The notes below the pieces were generated by a model. It ran no database searches and was not told where the DNA came from. It worked only from the letters and a program-made list of their open reading frames with translations. Shown one piece after another: positions 8,488 to 18,071 of a stretch of 64,000 nucleotides of DNA. A program made the translations under genes and the position numbers. The stretch comes from Erysipelotrichaceae bacterium (lineage in GTDB: Bacteria > Bacillota_I > Bacilli_A > Erysipelotrichales > Erysipelotrichaceae), in the NCBI GenBank assembly GCA_022772735.1, contig JALEZD010000023.1:123791-187790 (forward strand), written 5' to 3'. Position 1 is the stretch's first letter; the number at the start of each line of letters is the position of its first letter.

Positions 8488-10137
8488 ATGGATATAATTA
8501 ATGGTAAAATTCTAAAGGGAATGATTTTTAGTGGTGCTAATAATCTTAATAATCAAAAAAATAATATAGATGCATTGAATGTTTTTCCTGTACCAGATGG
8601 AGATACAGGAACAAATATGTCAATGACTTTTAGCAATGGTCTACAAGAAGTAAAAAAGCTTAGTGATGATAATTTATCTGTTGTTGCAAAGACTTTATCT
8701 CGTGGTTTATTGATGGGTGCACGTGGTAACTCTGGTGTTATTTTATCTCAAATTTTTAGAGGTTTTTATCAAAGTGTAGACGGAAAAGAAACAGTTGATG
8801 CAAAAGATTTAGCCGAAGCATTTAACAAAGGTTCTCAAGTTGCTTATAAAGCTGTTATGAGACCAGTAGAAGGAACAATTTTAACAGTAATTCGTGAATC
8901 TGCATATTATGCAGGTAATTATGTAGAAACTCATCCAAACTGTAATATAACCGAATATTTTAACATTTTATGTAAAGAAGCAAAAATTTCATTAGATAAT
9001 ACTCCAGAATTATTGCCTGTTTTAAAAGAAGTTGGAGTTGTTGACAGTGGTGCAACAGGACTTTTAACCATTTTAGAAGGGTTTAAACTTTTTTTGGAAG
9101 GTAATCCTGTTGAAGTTCAAGATGTAGAAACAACTAATGAAGCTTCACAACTTGAAATTGAAAATGAAGGTTTTGGTTATTGTACAGAATTTATTTTAAG
9201 ATTAGATGAAAAGAGCTTAAAAACTTTTAAAGAAGAAAAGTTACGTGAATTGATGGGGAAACTTGGTGATTCATTGGTAGTTGTACAAGATGAAGATTTA
9301 GTTAAAGTGCATGTACATACATTAACTCCAGGTGAAGCATTAAATGTTGCGCAAAGATATGGAGAATTTGTAAAACTAAAAATTGAAAATATGCAGGAAC
9401 AACATAATCATATTGTTAATAAAGATTTAAAAGTTGAAAATATTAAAGAAGAAAAAGCTGCAATTGATGTTATGGAAGAAAAAGATTATGCAATTATTGC
9501 AGTTGCTGCTGGGGATGGTTTAGTTGATTTATTTAAAGAATATCGTGTTGATAAAGTGATTTCTGGTGGACAAACAATGAATCCTTCTACAGAAGATTTT
9601 ACAGATGCGATTAAAGCAATAAATGCAAAACAAATATTTATCTTGCCAAATAACTCAAATATAATTTTAGCTGCTAAACAAGCTGCGAGTATAATGGAAG
9701 ACTTAAATATACATGTTTTTGAAACAAAATCAATTCCTCAAGGTTTATCAGCTTGTTTAATGTTTAATCCAGAAGCAACACCTGAAGAAAATATTGATGA
9801 GATGCTAAATGCAATAAATCATGTTAAAACTGGACAAGTTACTTATGCAATTAAAGATACAAGTTTTGATGGTATTCAAATTTCATCAGGCGATTATATG
9901 GGTATTAAAGAAAAAGAAATTGTTGTTTCTGTAAAAGATAAAATTGAAGCTACAAAGGCTTTATTAAACTCAATGATTGATGAAAATAGTGAGATTGTTA
10001 CTATTATCTATGGAGAAGATGTAAGTGAAGATGAAATAAACTCTATTTCTTCTTATGTTGAGGAAACATTTAATATTGAAACTGATGTTCAAAACGGTAA
10101 GCAACCTGTTTATAGTTTTATAATTGGTGTGGAATAA
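8488..10137 (+). CDS. fakA: Fatty acid kinase catalytic subunit FakA (DAK2 domain)
   Basis: FakA phosphorylates fatty acids carried on a FakB (DegV-family) partner, feeding exogenous fatty acids into phospholipid synthesis. The 549 residues start with a DAK2 kinase domain: NVFPVPDGDTGTNMS near residues 31-45 (metal-binding Asp37 and Asp39), then RGLLMGARGNSGVILSQ and KPVEGT-type loops, followed by the middle and C-terminal YloV domains. Of two adjacent ATGs (8485, 8488), 8488 has better spacing from GGAGG (8478-8482). A DegV-type FakB candidate is in this window at 39888-40721. Confidence 0.92.
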   Translation: MDIINGKILKGMIFSGANNLNNQKNNIDALNVFPVPDGDTGTNMSMTFSNGLQEVKKLSDDNLSVVAKTLSRGLLMGARGNSGVILSQIFRGFYQSVDGKETVDAKDLAEAFNKGSQVAYKAVMRPVEGTILTVIRESAYYAGNYVETHPNCNITEYFNILCKEAKISLDNTPELLPVLKEVGVVDSGATGLLTILEGFKLFLEGNPVEVQDVETTNEASQLEIENEGFGYCTEFILRLDEKSLKTFKEEKLRELMGKLGDSLVVVQDEDLVKVHVHTLTPGEALNVAQRYGEFVKLKIENMQEQHNHIVNKDLKVENIKEEKAAIDVMEEKDYAIIAVAAGDGLVDLFKEYRVDKVISGGQTMNPSTEDFTDAIKAINAKQIFILPNNSNIILAAKQAASIMEDLNIHVFETKSIPQGLSACLMFNPEATPEENIDEMLNAINHVKTGQVTYAIKDTSFDGIQISSGDYMGIKEKEIVVSVKDKIEATKALLNSMIDENSEIVTIIYGEDVSEDEINSISSYVEETFNIETDVQNGKQPVYSFIIGVE

Positions 10138-10162
10138 GTACATAAAATGTACTTATTTTTTT
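10133..10162 (+). terminator. Intrinsic terminator after fakA
   Basis: Perfect 10-bp stem AATAAGTACA (10133-10142) / TGTACTTATT (10148-10157), 5-nt loop, T-run. The left arm begins inside the fakA stop region. Confidence 0.85.
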
Positions 10163-10206
10163 ATGCATACTAATATATAATATCTTTATATTTGTAAGAG
10201 GTAGAA

Positions 10207-12225
10207 ATGAGTAAGTCTTTAAAAGATTGTGGAATAACAAAAAAAAGAATAGAATTATTTGAAAAAATTAATATTAGAAATGCTGATGAGCTTTTTTCAT
10301 ATTATCCTTTTAGATATGAAAATTTAGATAAAAGCGTATTTAAAGATTGGAATAAGGGTGATAAGGTTGTTTTTGAAGCTACTTTAATTTCTTATCCTTC
10401 AACTTATAGATATTCTAGATTAAAATCTATTACTAAATTTAAAGTTTTTATGGAAGATAATGAACTTGAAATTGTGATATATAATAGACCATGGACTAGT
10501 AATTTAAAAATAAATCAAAAATTAGTTATTGTTGGTAAATACGAAGGGTTAAATAAAGTTACTGCTTTAAATTACAGTGGAAAATCTATTGATGATATTG
10601 TTGGCATAACTCCTGTTTATTCAACAACAAAAGATATTACTCAAAAGATAATACACGAGACAATGAAGAAAGCCTTTGAAAATTCTAAAAATGATATTAC
10701 TAATGATATTCCATTTGAATATTTATCAAAATACAAACTTTTAAATAAAGTAGATGCAATTAGAAAAATTCATTTTCCACAAACTATGAATGATGTAAGT
10801 TTAGCACTTAGAACATTAAAATATGAAGAATTTTTAAAGTTTTATATAGCAATAAATCTTCTAAAAAAAAATAATGACAATAAAATAGTAAAAAACAGTA
10901 AAAAATTTAATTATGATGATGTTTTTTCCTTAGTTAACAATTTATCATTTACTCTTACAAAAGATCAGTTTAGATCTGTTAATGAAATACTAGATGATTT
11001 GCAATCTAATAAGATAATGTATAGATTACTACAAGGAGATGTTGGTTCTGGTAAAACCTTAGTTGCAGCACTTGGTTTATATGCGACATATTTATCGAAT
11101 GAGCAAAGTGCTTTACTTGCGCCAACTGAAATTCTAGCAAAACAACATTATGAAAGTTTAAACCAACTGTTTAAACCAACTGGATTAAAAATTAAAGTTT
11201 TATACTCATCAATGAATTCTCAAGTTAAAAAAGATATTTTAAAAGAACTGATTAATGGTGAAATTGATATTTTAATTGGCACACATGCAATAATACAAGA
11301 AAATGTTGTTTTTAAAAATTTAGGTATGGTTGTTGCGGATGAACAACATAGATTTGGAGTTGAACAAAGAAAAAAACTATTAGAAAAAGGTGAAAAAGTA
11401 GACTTTTTATTAATGAGTGCAACACCAATTCCAAGAACACTTGCAATAACTCTTTATGGTGATATGGATATTTCTACTATTGAAACTATGCCTAGTAATA
11501 GAAAGCCTGTTAAAACTGTTTTAATTCAAGAAAATAGTTTTTATAGTGTAATAAATGATATTGAAGAAAAATTAAATATGAATGAACAAATATATATCAT
11601 ATGCTCTATTATTGAAGAAAATGAAAATTTTGATGCAAGAAATACTATAGATGTTTATGAAAATTTAAAAAAATATTTTAATGGAAGATACAATGTTGGA
11701 TTATTACATGGGAAAATGTCACCTGAAGAAAAAGAAGATGTTATGAATTTATTTTCAAATAATAAAATTCAAATATTAATAAGCACAACAGTTATTGAAG
11801 TAGGTATTAATGTACCAAATGCAAGTGTAATAATTATATATGATGCACATAGATTTGGTTTAAGTCAATTACACCAATTAAGAGGTAGAATTCAAAGGGG
11901 AGATAAGCAAGGAGTTTGTTATTTATTGACTGATAATAAAAATAAAGAAAGTATAAATAGATTAAAAGTTTTACTAAAAACAAATAATGGTTTTGATATT
12001 TCTTCAGAAGACTTACGACTTAGAGGTCCAGGTGATATACTAGGTACAAGGCAAAGTGGTGTGCCAAGTTTTATTTTGGGTGATTTGTTTGAAGATACGA
12101 AAATTATTAATCAAGCAAGAATTGACGCAAATGAAATAATTAAAAATCAAAATGTTCATGATAATAAAAAAATTGTTGATAGTATAATTAGTGATAATGA
12201 TTTAAACATTACTTATATGGATTGA
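10207..12225 (+). CDS. recG: ATP-dependent DNA helicase RecG
   Basis: RecG remodels stalled replication forks and Holliday junctions. The 672-residue length is normal. The N-terminal wedge/OB domain (about residues 1-150) is followed by superfamily 2 helicase motifs: LTKDQF, Walker A GDVGSGKT (Lys283), DEQH box (from residue 378), SATPIPRTL, LLHGKMS, STTVIEVGINVPNA, and QLRGRIQRG. The C-terminal LRGPGDILGTRQSG segment is typical of RecG. It stops with TGA at 12223-12225, just before rnc. Confidence 0.96.
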   Translation: MSKSLKDCGITKKRIELFEKINIRNADELFSYYPFRYENLDKSVFKDWNKGDKVVFEATLISYPSTYRYSRLKSITKFKVFMEDNELEIVIYNRPWTSNLKINQKLVIVGKYEGLNKVTALNYSGKSIDDIVGITPVYSTTKDITQKIIHETMKKAFENSKNDITNDIPFEYLSKYKLLNKVDAIRKIHFPQTMNDVSLALRTLKYEEFLKFYIAINLLKKNNDNKIVKNSKKFNYDDVFSLVNNLSFTLTKDQFRSVNEILDDLQSNKIMYRLLQGDVGSGKTLVAALGLYATYLSNEQSALLAPTEILAKQHYESLNQLFKPTGLKIKVLYSSMNSQVKKDILKELINGEIDILIGTHAIIQENVVFKNLGMVVADEQHRFGVEQRKKLLEKGEKVDFLLMSATPIPRTLAITLYGDMDISTIETMPSNRKPVKTVLIQENSFYSVINDIEEKLNMNEQIYIICSIIEENENFDARNTIDVYENLKKYFNGRYNVGLLHGKMSPEEKEDVMNLFSNNKIQILISTTVIEVGINVPNASVIIIYDAHRFGLSQLHQLRGRIQRGDKQGVCYLLTDNKNKESINRLKVLLKTNNGFDISSEDLRLRGPGDILGTRQSGVPSFILGDLFEDTKIINQARIDANEIIKNQNVHDNKKIVDSIISDNDLNITYMD

Positions 12226-12233
12226 GGTGTTTT

Positions 12234-12914
12234 ATGAATATAATACAATACTTAAAAAATAGAAATATATTTATAAATGATGAAAATATTATAAAACAGG
12301 CATTTATGCATTCAAGTTATGCAAATGAAAATAAAAGTATAAATGATAATGAAAGATTAGAATTTATGGGTGATGCAGTTTTACAAATATGGGTTAGTGA
12401 AAAGCTCTTTAAGAGTGTTCCTGTATTAAATGAAGGTAAGATGACTACATTAAGAGCAAGATTAGTATGTGAAAAAGCGTTATCCATATATGCAAAAGAG
12501 CTAGGTTTAAACAAATATTTACTACTTGGATCTGGTGAAGAAAAAAATGGTGGAAGAAATAAAGATTCTATATTAGCTGATATGTTTGAAGCTTTTATTG
12601 GTGCACTATATATTGATCAAGGATTTAGTAAGGTTGATGAAGTTTTAAATGAAGTGATTTTACCAAGGGTAAATAATCCTGATGTAATAGAAGTGAATAC
12701 AGATTATAAAACTAAACTTCAAGAATATGTTCAAAGTGATATAAGAAAAACAGTTAGTTATGAAGTTATTAATGTAAGTGGTCCAAGCAATAATCCATAT
12801 TTTACTGTTAGAGTAATTGTTGACGATTTAACTTTAGGAGTAGGAAGTGGAAATAGTAAGAAGAAAGCTGAACAAGATGCTGCAAAAAATGCATTTGAGA
12901 AAATGGTGAGATGA
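12234..12914 (+). CDS. rnc: Ribonuclease III
   Basis: RNase III cleaves double-stranded RNA in rRNA and mRNA processing. The 226-residue protein has the catalytic domain with the signature NERLEFMGDAVL, a second metal-binding segment DMFEAFIGALYID, and a C-terminal dsRNA-binding domain starting near residue 155 (DYKTKLQEYVQS) and ending GNSKKKAEQDAAKNAF. The frame is open from TTG 12222, but GAGGTG before ATG 12234 makes that the start. It is 8 bp after recG and overlaps galM by 4 bp. Confidence 0.95.
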   Translation: MNIIQYLKNRNIFINDENIIKQAFMHSSYANENKSINDNERLEFMGDAVLQIWVSEKLFKSVPVLNEGKMTTLRARLVCEKALSIYAKELGLNKYLLLGSGEEKNGGRNKDSILADMFEAFIGALYIDQGFSKVDEVLNEVILPRVNNPDVIEVNTDYKTKLQEYVQSDIRKTVSYEVINVSGPSNNPYFTVRVIVDDLTLGVGSGNSKKKAEQDAAKNAFEKMVR

Positions 12915-13921
12915 TGAAAGATTTTGGGAAAGTTGAAAATAGAAATAGCTATTTATATACAATTGAAAATAATAAATTTATTATGAGTGTTTGTGATTAT
13001 GGTGCAACACTAGTTTCATTTGTAATAAAAGAAAAAAATATTGATATTATCCAAGGCTTTGATAGTGTTGATGGATATGTAAATCAAGTTGTGTATATGG
13101 GGGCAACAATAGGAAGAGTTTGTAATAGAATAAAAAACGGTGAATTTGAACTGGATGGAATTAAATATAAATTGAATATAAATAATGGCCCTAATTCATT
13201 GCATGGGGGAATTAATGGTTTTAATAGTGTTTTTTGGGATATAGAAGTAAGCGCTAACAGTATAATTTGTAAATATTTTAGTAAAGATGGTGAAGAGGGG
13301 TATCCTGGTAATTTAAATGTTAAAGTAGTATACAGTTTAATGGATGATGGTTTAAGATTTGAATATGAAGGTATTAGTGATAAAGATACATTGTTTTCTT
13401 TAACAAATCATGCATTTTTCAATTTTTATGGTCCAACTTCAAATAGTGTTCTTGAACATGAGTTAGTAATTAATGCAAACCATATTGGTATGGTTGATGA
13501 AAATGGACAAACTCTTGAAGAATTAATGAACATTGTTAATACACCATTTGATTTTAGAAATAAAAAGAAGATTGGTGTTGATATTGATAAAGATAATCCA
13601 CAACTAATAAATGGAAATGGATATGATCACCATTATGTTATAGATGGTTGTGGATATCGTAAGATGTTAGAGTGTTATGGAAATAAAATTAAAATGAATG
13701 TTTATAGTGATTTAGATGGATTTCATTTATATAGTGGCAATTTTTTAGATGGTAAATCTAAAGGCAAATTTAATGGTAGTTTTCCAAGAAGAAGTGCTGT
13801 ATGTTTTGAAACACAATATTATCCAAATTCCATAAATTACAGTAGTAAAAAAGCACCTATTTTAAAAGCTAATATATTAAAAAAACATTTAACTGATTTT
13901 ACATTTGAGTGGGAGGAATAG
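12911..13921 (+). CDS. galM: Aldose 1-epimerase (galactose mutarotase)
   Basis: GalM interconverts alpha and beta anomers of galactose before GalK. The 336 residues match the family: YGATLVSFVI near the start, MGATIGRVCNRI, the NNGPNSLHGGI loop with a conserved His, the catalytic His in LTNHAFFN, GYDHHYVI, and the catalytic Glu in CFETQYYPNS. It starts in an ATGATGA overlap with rnc, and galK follows directly, its start lying 2 bp past the galM stop. This is the first gene of a galactose set (galM, galK, mgl transporter) lying in this stretch. Confidence 0.94.
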   Translation: MMKDFGKVENRNSYLYTIENNKFIMSVCDYGATLVSFVIKEKNIDIIQGFDSVDGYVNQVVYMGATIGRVCNRIKNGEFELDGIKYKLNINNGPNSLHGGINGFNSVFWDIEVSANSIICKYFSKDGEEGYPGNLNVKVVYSLMDDGLRFEYEGISDKDTLFSLTNHAFFNFYGPTSNSVLEHELVINANHIGMVDENGQTLEELMNIVNTPFDFRNKKKIGVDIDKDNPQLINGNGYDHHYVIDGCGYRKMLECYGNKIKMNVYSDLDGFHLYSGNFLDGKSKGKFNGSFPRRSAVCFETQYYPNSINYSSKKAPILKANILKKHLTDFTFEWEE

Positions 13922-13922
13922 T

Positions 13923-15191
13923 ATGAAAGTTAGTCAAATCAAAGAAATTTTATTAAGTGGGGAATTAGATGAAAAACTTAAAATTGTATCTTGTAAAAAT
14001 GATGTGAGTCTACAAAGAAAGAGATATTTAGATTTAATAGAAAATTTTATTAAATTTTATGGTGATTTAGATGATGCGCATTTAATATGTGCACCAGGAA
14101 GAAGTGAAGTTGGAGGAAATCACACTGATCATCAACGAGGAAGAGTTTTAGCAGCAAGTGTAAATATGGATATTGCTTGTGTTGTTTGTAAAAACAATGG
14201 TTTTGTAGAGTACAAATCTTATGATTATTCAACAAATACTATTGATATATCAGATTTATCTATCAAAGATAGTGAGAAGTTTACAAGTGAAGCCTTAATT
14301 AGGGGAATACTTTTTAAATTTAATGAGTTAGGGTATAAAATAGGTGGTTTTAAAATTTTTAGCCATAGTGATGTGTTAAAAGGTTCAGGTATTTCAAGTA
14401 GTGCTGCATTTGAAGTTTTAATAGGGAATATAATAAACCATTTATATAATGATGGTAATATTGATAGTATTGAAATTGCTAAAATTGGTCAATATGCAGA
14501 AAATGTATATTTTATGAAACCATGTGGATTGCTAGATCAAATGGCATGTTCTGTTGGTGGTTTTGTTACAATAGATTTTAAAGATAAAAATAATCCTTTA
14601 GTTGAGCCAATTAAGTTTGATTTTTCTGAAAGTGGCTATGATCTAGTTTTAGTGGATACAAAAGGTGATCATGCAGATTTAAGTGATGAATATGGACTTA
14701 TGCCATATGAAATGAAGGAAGTTGCTAAATTCTTTAATAAGGAGGTTTTATCTGAAATAACACTAGATGATTTGTTAAATAATATTGATGAGATTAAAAA
14801 AACGTGTAGTGATAGAGCTATTTTAAGAGCAATACATTTCTTAAATGAAACAGATAGAGTTGTTGAAGAGGTAAATGCACTTAAAAATAATGATTTAGAT
14901 AAATTTAAAACTTTAATAATTGAGTCAGGATATTCATCATATATGTATTTACAAAATGTATATAGTGATTATAAAAAACAAAATTTATCTTTGGCATTAG
15001 CTGTAAGTGAGCAAATTTTAAAAGATAGTGGGGCTTATAGAGTTCATGGTGGTGGACTTGCAGGAACAATTCAAGCATTTGTTAAAAAAGATATAGTAGA
15101 TAAATATATAAAACAAATGAATAAATTATTTGGTGAAAATTGTTGTCATATTTTATCAATTAGAAGTGTTGGTGGATATAAAATTATTTAA
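13923..15191 (+). CDS. galK: Galactokinase
   Basis: GalK phosphorylates galactose to galactose-1-phosphate. The 422-residue protein has GHMP-kinase motifs: CAPGRSEVGGNHTDHQRG (substrate-binding motif 1, in the GNHTDHQ variant rather than GEHTDY), the ATP loop LKGSGISSSAAFEVL, and the C-terminal HGGGLAGTIQAFV motif. The frame is open from TTG 13905, but GGGAGG (13911-13916) is correctly placed for ATG 13923. It is co-transcribed with galM. The variant motif 1 and extra length put it in the divergent galactokinase group seen in Bacillota; its substrate could differ, but the mgl and galM context supports galactose. Confidence 0.88.
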   Translation: MKVSQIKEILLSGELDEKLKIVSCKNDVSLQRKRYLDLIENFIKFYGDLDDAHLICAPGRSEVGGNHTDHQRGRVLAASVNMDIACVVCKNNGFVEYKSYDYSTNTIDISDLSIKDSEKFTSEALIRGILFKFNELGYKIGGFKIFSHSDVLKGSGISSSAAFEVLIGNIINHLYNDGNIDSIEIAKIGQYAENVYFMKPCGLLDQMACSVGGFVTIDFKDKNNPLVEPIKFDFSESGYDLVLVDTKGDHADLSDEYGLMPYEMKEVAKFFNKEVLSEITLDDLLNNIDEIKKTCSDRAILRAIHFLNETDRVVEEVNALKNNDLDKFKTLIIESGYSSYMYLQNVYSDYKKQNLSLALAVSEQILKDSGAYRVHGGGLAGTIQAFVKKDIVDKYIKQMNKLFGENCCHILSIRSVGGYKII

Positions 15192-15195
15192 AATT

Positions 15196-15204
15196 TGATA
15201 TAAT
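15196..15204 (+). promoter_or_regulatory. Extended -10 promoter before the DUF853 gene
   Basis: TGATATAAT at 15196-15204, 21 bp before the start codon region; no good -35. It falls in the short galK-DUF853 gap. Confidence 0.5.
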
Positions 15205-15225
15205 ACATTAGTGGGGTAAATTTAT

Positions 15226-16728
15226 ATGATAAAAGATAATTTAATACTTATAGGAAAATCAGAATCAAAAGAAGTGTTTTTGCTTCCAAATCAAATGAAT
15301 AGACATGGATTAATTGCTGGTGCATCTGGTACAGGTAAAACTGTTACATTAAAAGTTATTGCGGAGTCACTTAGTGATTTAGGAGTTCCGACTTTTTTAG
15401 CAGATATTAAAGGTGATATTAACGGAATGATTCAAGAAGGTGATTACTCAAAAATTGAAGAGAGAGTTTCATCTATGAATATCGATGATTTTAGTGTAAA
15501 AAAATATCCTGTGCATTTTTTCGATGTTTATCAAGAAAACGGACATCCAGTTAGAGCAACAGTTGAAAGTATGGGACCACTTTTAATAAGTAGAATGCTT
15601 GATTTGAGTGAGGCTCAACAAGGAGTTTTAAATATAGTTTTTAAAGTTGCAAAAGATATGAATCTTGCGCTTTATGATTTGAAAGATTTACAAGCAATGG
15701 TTAGTTATGTTGGAGAAAAATCAAGTGAACTTACTATTAAATATGGCAATGTTACAAAACAAAGTGTTGGAGCAATACTAAGACAATTACTAGTTTTAGA
15801 ACAAGAGGGTGGAGATATCTTCTTTGGTCAACCTTCGCTTAATATTGATGATTGGTTTTATACAATCGGACAACAAGGAGTAATGAATATTTTAGATTGT
15901 AGGAAATTAGTTAACAAACCTACATTATATTCTACATTTATGTTGTGGTTATTAAATGTACTTTATGAAAGTCTTCCAGAAGTTGGAGATTTGAGTAAAC
16001 CTAAAATGGTGTTTTTCTTCGATGAAGCACATTTGTTATTTAATAATTGTCCAAGGAACTTGATGGAAAAGATTATTCAAACAGTTAAGTTAATTAGATC
16101 AAAAGGTGTTGGTATTTTCTTTATATCACAAAGTCCGACAGATATTCCTAATGAAGTTTTAGCACAGCTATCAAATAGAATACAACATGCACTTAGAGCA
16201 TATACACCTTCTGAAATAAAAGCTGTGAAACTTGCTGCAGAATCATTTAGAGAAAATCCACTTTTTAATACTGCAGATGTTATTACAAATATGAAAACCG
16301 GGACTGCACTTGTTTCTGTTTTAGACGATGAGGGTGCACCAAGTATGGTTGAACAAGTTAAGATAGTTCCACCAAGAAGTTATATGGGTGCTGTTGACAC
16401 ATATTTACAAAAGAAAACTATTGAAAATGATGTACTTTTTGGAAAATACGAAAAAAGTATTGATAACTTAAGTGCTTTTGAAGAAATAGAAGACATAATA
16501 GAAAAAGAAGCATTTTATAAAGAAGAACAAATAAAACAAAAAGAACAACAAAAACTTGAAGCTGCAAAAGCTAAACAAGAAGCGAAAGAAGCAGAAAGAA
16601 GAGAAAAAAATAATAAAACATTATTTGATAGAGTTGCTAGAAAAACAATAAATAGAATTGAAAATGAAGCAAGTAAACAAATAATGAAAACTGCTAGTTC
16701 ATTTTTGAAATCATTTTTAAAAAAATAA
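15226..16728 (+). CDS. HerA-like ATPase, DUF853 (YjgR) family
   Basis: A 500-residue P-loop ATPase of the HerA/FtsK superfamily. Visible are Walker A GASGTGKTVT (around residue 31), LADIKGDINGM, Walker B MVFFFDEAHLLF, and an arginine-bearing region QLSNRIQHALRAYTP, as expected in DUF853. The last 90 residues are a charged Lys/Glu/Gln coiled tail. The family's biological role is not settled; HerA relatives act in DNA processing or translocation. It lies between the galactose genes and the divergent regulator and may just be a passenger. Confidence 0.85.
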   Translation: MIKDNLILIGKSESKEVFLLPNQMNRHGLIAGASGTGKTVTLKVIAESLSDLGVPTFLADIKGDINGMIQEGDYSKIEERVSSMNIDDFSVKKYPVHFFDVYQENGHPVRATVESMGPLLISRMLDLSEAQQGVLNIVFKVAKDMNLALYDLKDLQAMVSYVGEKSSELTIKYGNVTKQSVGAILRQLLVLEQEGGDIFFGQPSLNIDDWFYTIGQQGVMNILDCRKLVNKPTLYSTFMLWLLNVLYESLPEVGDLSKPKMVFFFDEAHLLFNNCPRNLMEKIIQTVKLIRSKGVGIFFISQSPTDIPNEVLAQLSNRIQHALRAYTPSEIKAVKLAAESFRENPLFNTADVITNMKTGTALVSVLDDEGAPSMVEQVKIVPPRSYMGAVDTYLQKKTIENDVLFGKYEKSIDNLSAFEEIEDIIEKEAFYKEEQIKQKEQQKLEAAKAKQEAKEAERREKNNKTLFDRVARKTINRIENEASKQIMKTASSFLKSFLKK

Positions 16729-16804
16729 CGATGTTATTTTGAAGTGCACCACATAATTTGGACACAGATTATGAAGGTGCATTTCATTTATCGTTATTTT
16801 TTTT
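16719..16804. repeat. Compound inverted repeat between convergent genes, resembling paired IS3-type ends
   Basis: Three nested inverted repeats share one centre: AAAAAAATAACGAT (16719-16732) / ATCGTTATTTTTTT (16790-16803); TGAAGTGCACC (16740-16750) / GGTGCATTTCA (16776-16786, one mismatch); CATAAT (16752-16757) / ATTATG (16768-16773). With T-runs on both sides it can act as a bidirectional terminator for the DUF853 gene and the LacI-type gene. The inner 47 bp start with TG, end with CA, and carry TGCACC followed by TTGGACA, which resembles IS3-family (IS150 group) terminal repeats. The stop codon of the LacI-type gene lies in its right arm. Confidence 0.6.
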
Positions 16805-17797
16805 ACAGCTTTCTCTGATAACTATTTCACATGGTACAGTTATTTTCATTGGATAAACTTTTTTAGAATTTAAATATATTGAAAGTAGTTGAGCACCAAT
16901 TGCTCCCATTTTATTGCTAGGTACATTTATTGTAGTTAAAGGGGGATTCATAAAATTTGTACCATTATCATTATTAAATCCAATTATTGATAAATCTTCT
17001 GGTATTTTAAGATTATTTTTAATTGCTGCGCTTATAGCACCTTGAGCTATTAAATCATTCGCACAAAAAATTGCACTTGGTAGGTTATTACCTTTTTTAA
17101 TTATTTTTTCCATTAAACTAAATCCAGATTCTATAGTGAATTTATCTTCTAAAATCCAATTTTCAAAATCTACCTCATATAAATCACAATATTTTTTAAA
17201 AAATTTTAATCTTTGATCTGGATAAATTTCATTATCACTAGTATATTCGATACCACCAATAAATCCAATTTTTTTATGGTTTAATCCAACCAAATATTCA
17301 ATTGCATCTTTTAAGGCGTTTTCCACATCCATATTAACAGAACTTACATAAATTTTTGAAAGATTCATATCAAGAAATACAATTTTGTCAGTTATTTTTC
17401 TAAATTGTGCTATTTCTTTTTTTGAAAATTTTCCAACACCAATTATCCCATCAACATCATTTATTTTATTTAAGTAATTTTTATCATCTTGATAAACTCT
17501 AATAACTTGTATATTTAGTTTTGTTAAATAGTTTTCAGCTCCAACTCTTAGTGACAAATAAAATGAATCATACAATTCTTTATCCATTGTATACCAATGA
17601 ACAATTGCAACTTTATAATTTTCATAAATATTTTTTCTTTTTATTTTTCTTTTTATATATCCTAAATTTTTTGCAGTTTCAAAAACCTTAATTTTTGTTT
17701 CTTCAGGTACTTGAAGATTAGGGTCATAATTTAATATTCTTGATATTGCGGAAGTTGAAACACCTGTTTTTAATGAGATATCTTTTAAAGTCACCAT
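16784..17797 (-). CDS. LacI/GalR-family transcriptional repressor
   Basis: A 337-residue LacI-family regulator. The N-terminal helix-turn-helix reads VTLKDISLKTGVSTSAISRIL, the hinge region follows near residue 45-60 (with an unusually basic KRKIKRKN stretch), and the remainder is a periplasmic-binding-protein-like effector domain with the typical DGIIGVG, HKKIGFIGG and IFCANDLIAQGA strings. It is divergent from mglBAC, sharing a 274-bp intergenic region with a LacI-type operator at the mgl promoter. I infer it represses mgl and perhaps itself in response to galactose or a related sugar. Confidence 0.9.
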   Translation of the reverse strand: MVTLKDISLKTGVSTSAISRILNYDPNLQVPEETKIKVFETAKNLGYIKRKIKRKNIYENYKVAIVHWYTMDKELYDSFYLSLRVGAENYLTKLNIQVIRVYQDDKNYLNKINDVDGIIGVGKFSKKEIAQFRKITDKIVFLDMNLSKIYVSSVNMDVENALKDAIEYLVGLNHKKIGFIGGIEYTSDNEIYPDQRLKFFKKYCDLYEVDFENWILEDKFTIESGFSLMEKIIKKGNNLPSAIFCANDLIAQGAISAAIKNNLKIPEDLSIIGFNNDNGTNFMNPPLTTINVPSNKMGAIGAQLLSIYLNSKKVYPMKITVPCEIVIRESCKKNNDK

Positions 17798-17819
17798 ATA
17801 AAATCTCCTATTTATTAAT

Positions 17820-17847
17820 AATTTATCATGTAATAAAACATTGTCAA
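17820..17847 (-). promoter_or_regulatory. Promoter of the LacI-type regulator
   Basis: On the minus strand, TTGACA (17847-17842), 16-bp spacer, TAAATT (17825-17820), then AGGAG before the start codon. Confidence 0.6.
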
Positions 17848-17994
17848 TATTTAGTAAAAAAATATATATATTTTAATAAAATGTGAAACAATAACCATAA
17901 GAGAAAATAGCGTGATTATCATATTTTATGGATATTTACTTTAAAAAGTTTTACTAAAACAACATATTTTATTTATTAAAATTCATTCATTTCA

Positions 17995-18023
17995 TTGACA
18001 AAACTTGTTTAAAACAATATATT
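17995..18023 (+). promoter_or_regulatory. Strong sigma-A promoter of mglBAC
   Basis: Consensus TTGACA (17995-18000), 17-bp spacer, TATATT (18018-18023), 49 bp before the mglB start codon. Confidence 0.85.
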
Positions 18024-18037
18024 GTAAGCGTATACAA
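18022..18037 (+). promoter_or_regulatory. LacI-family/cre-type operator at the mgl promoter
   Basis: TTGTAAGCGTATACAA is a near-palindrome with the central CG typical of LacI-family operators, and matches the CcpA cre consensus TGWAANCGNTNWCA except one position. It overlaps the -10 and the start point, so binding should block transcription. It could serve the divergent regulator, CcpA, or both. Confidence 0.75.
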
Positions 18038-18071
18038 AACTATTACTATATAGTATACGGAGGAGAAGTTT

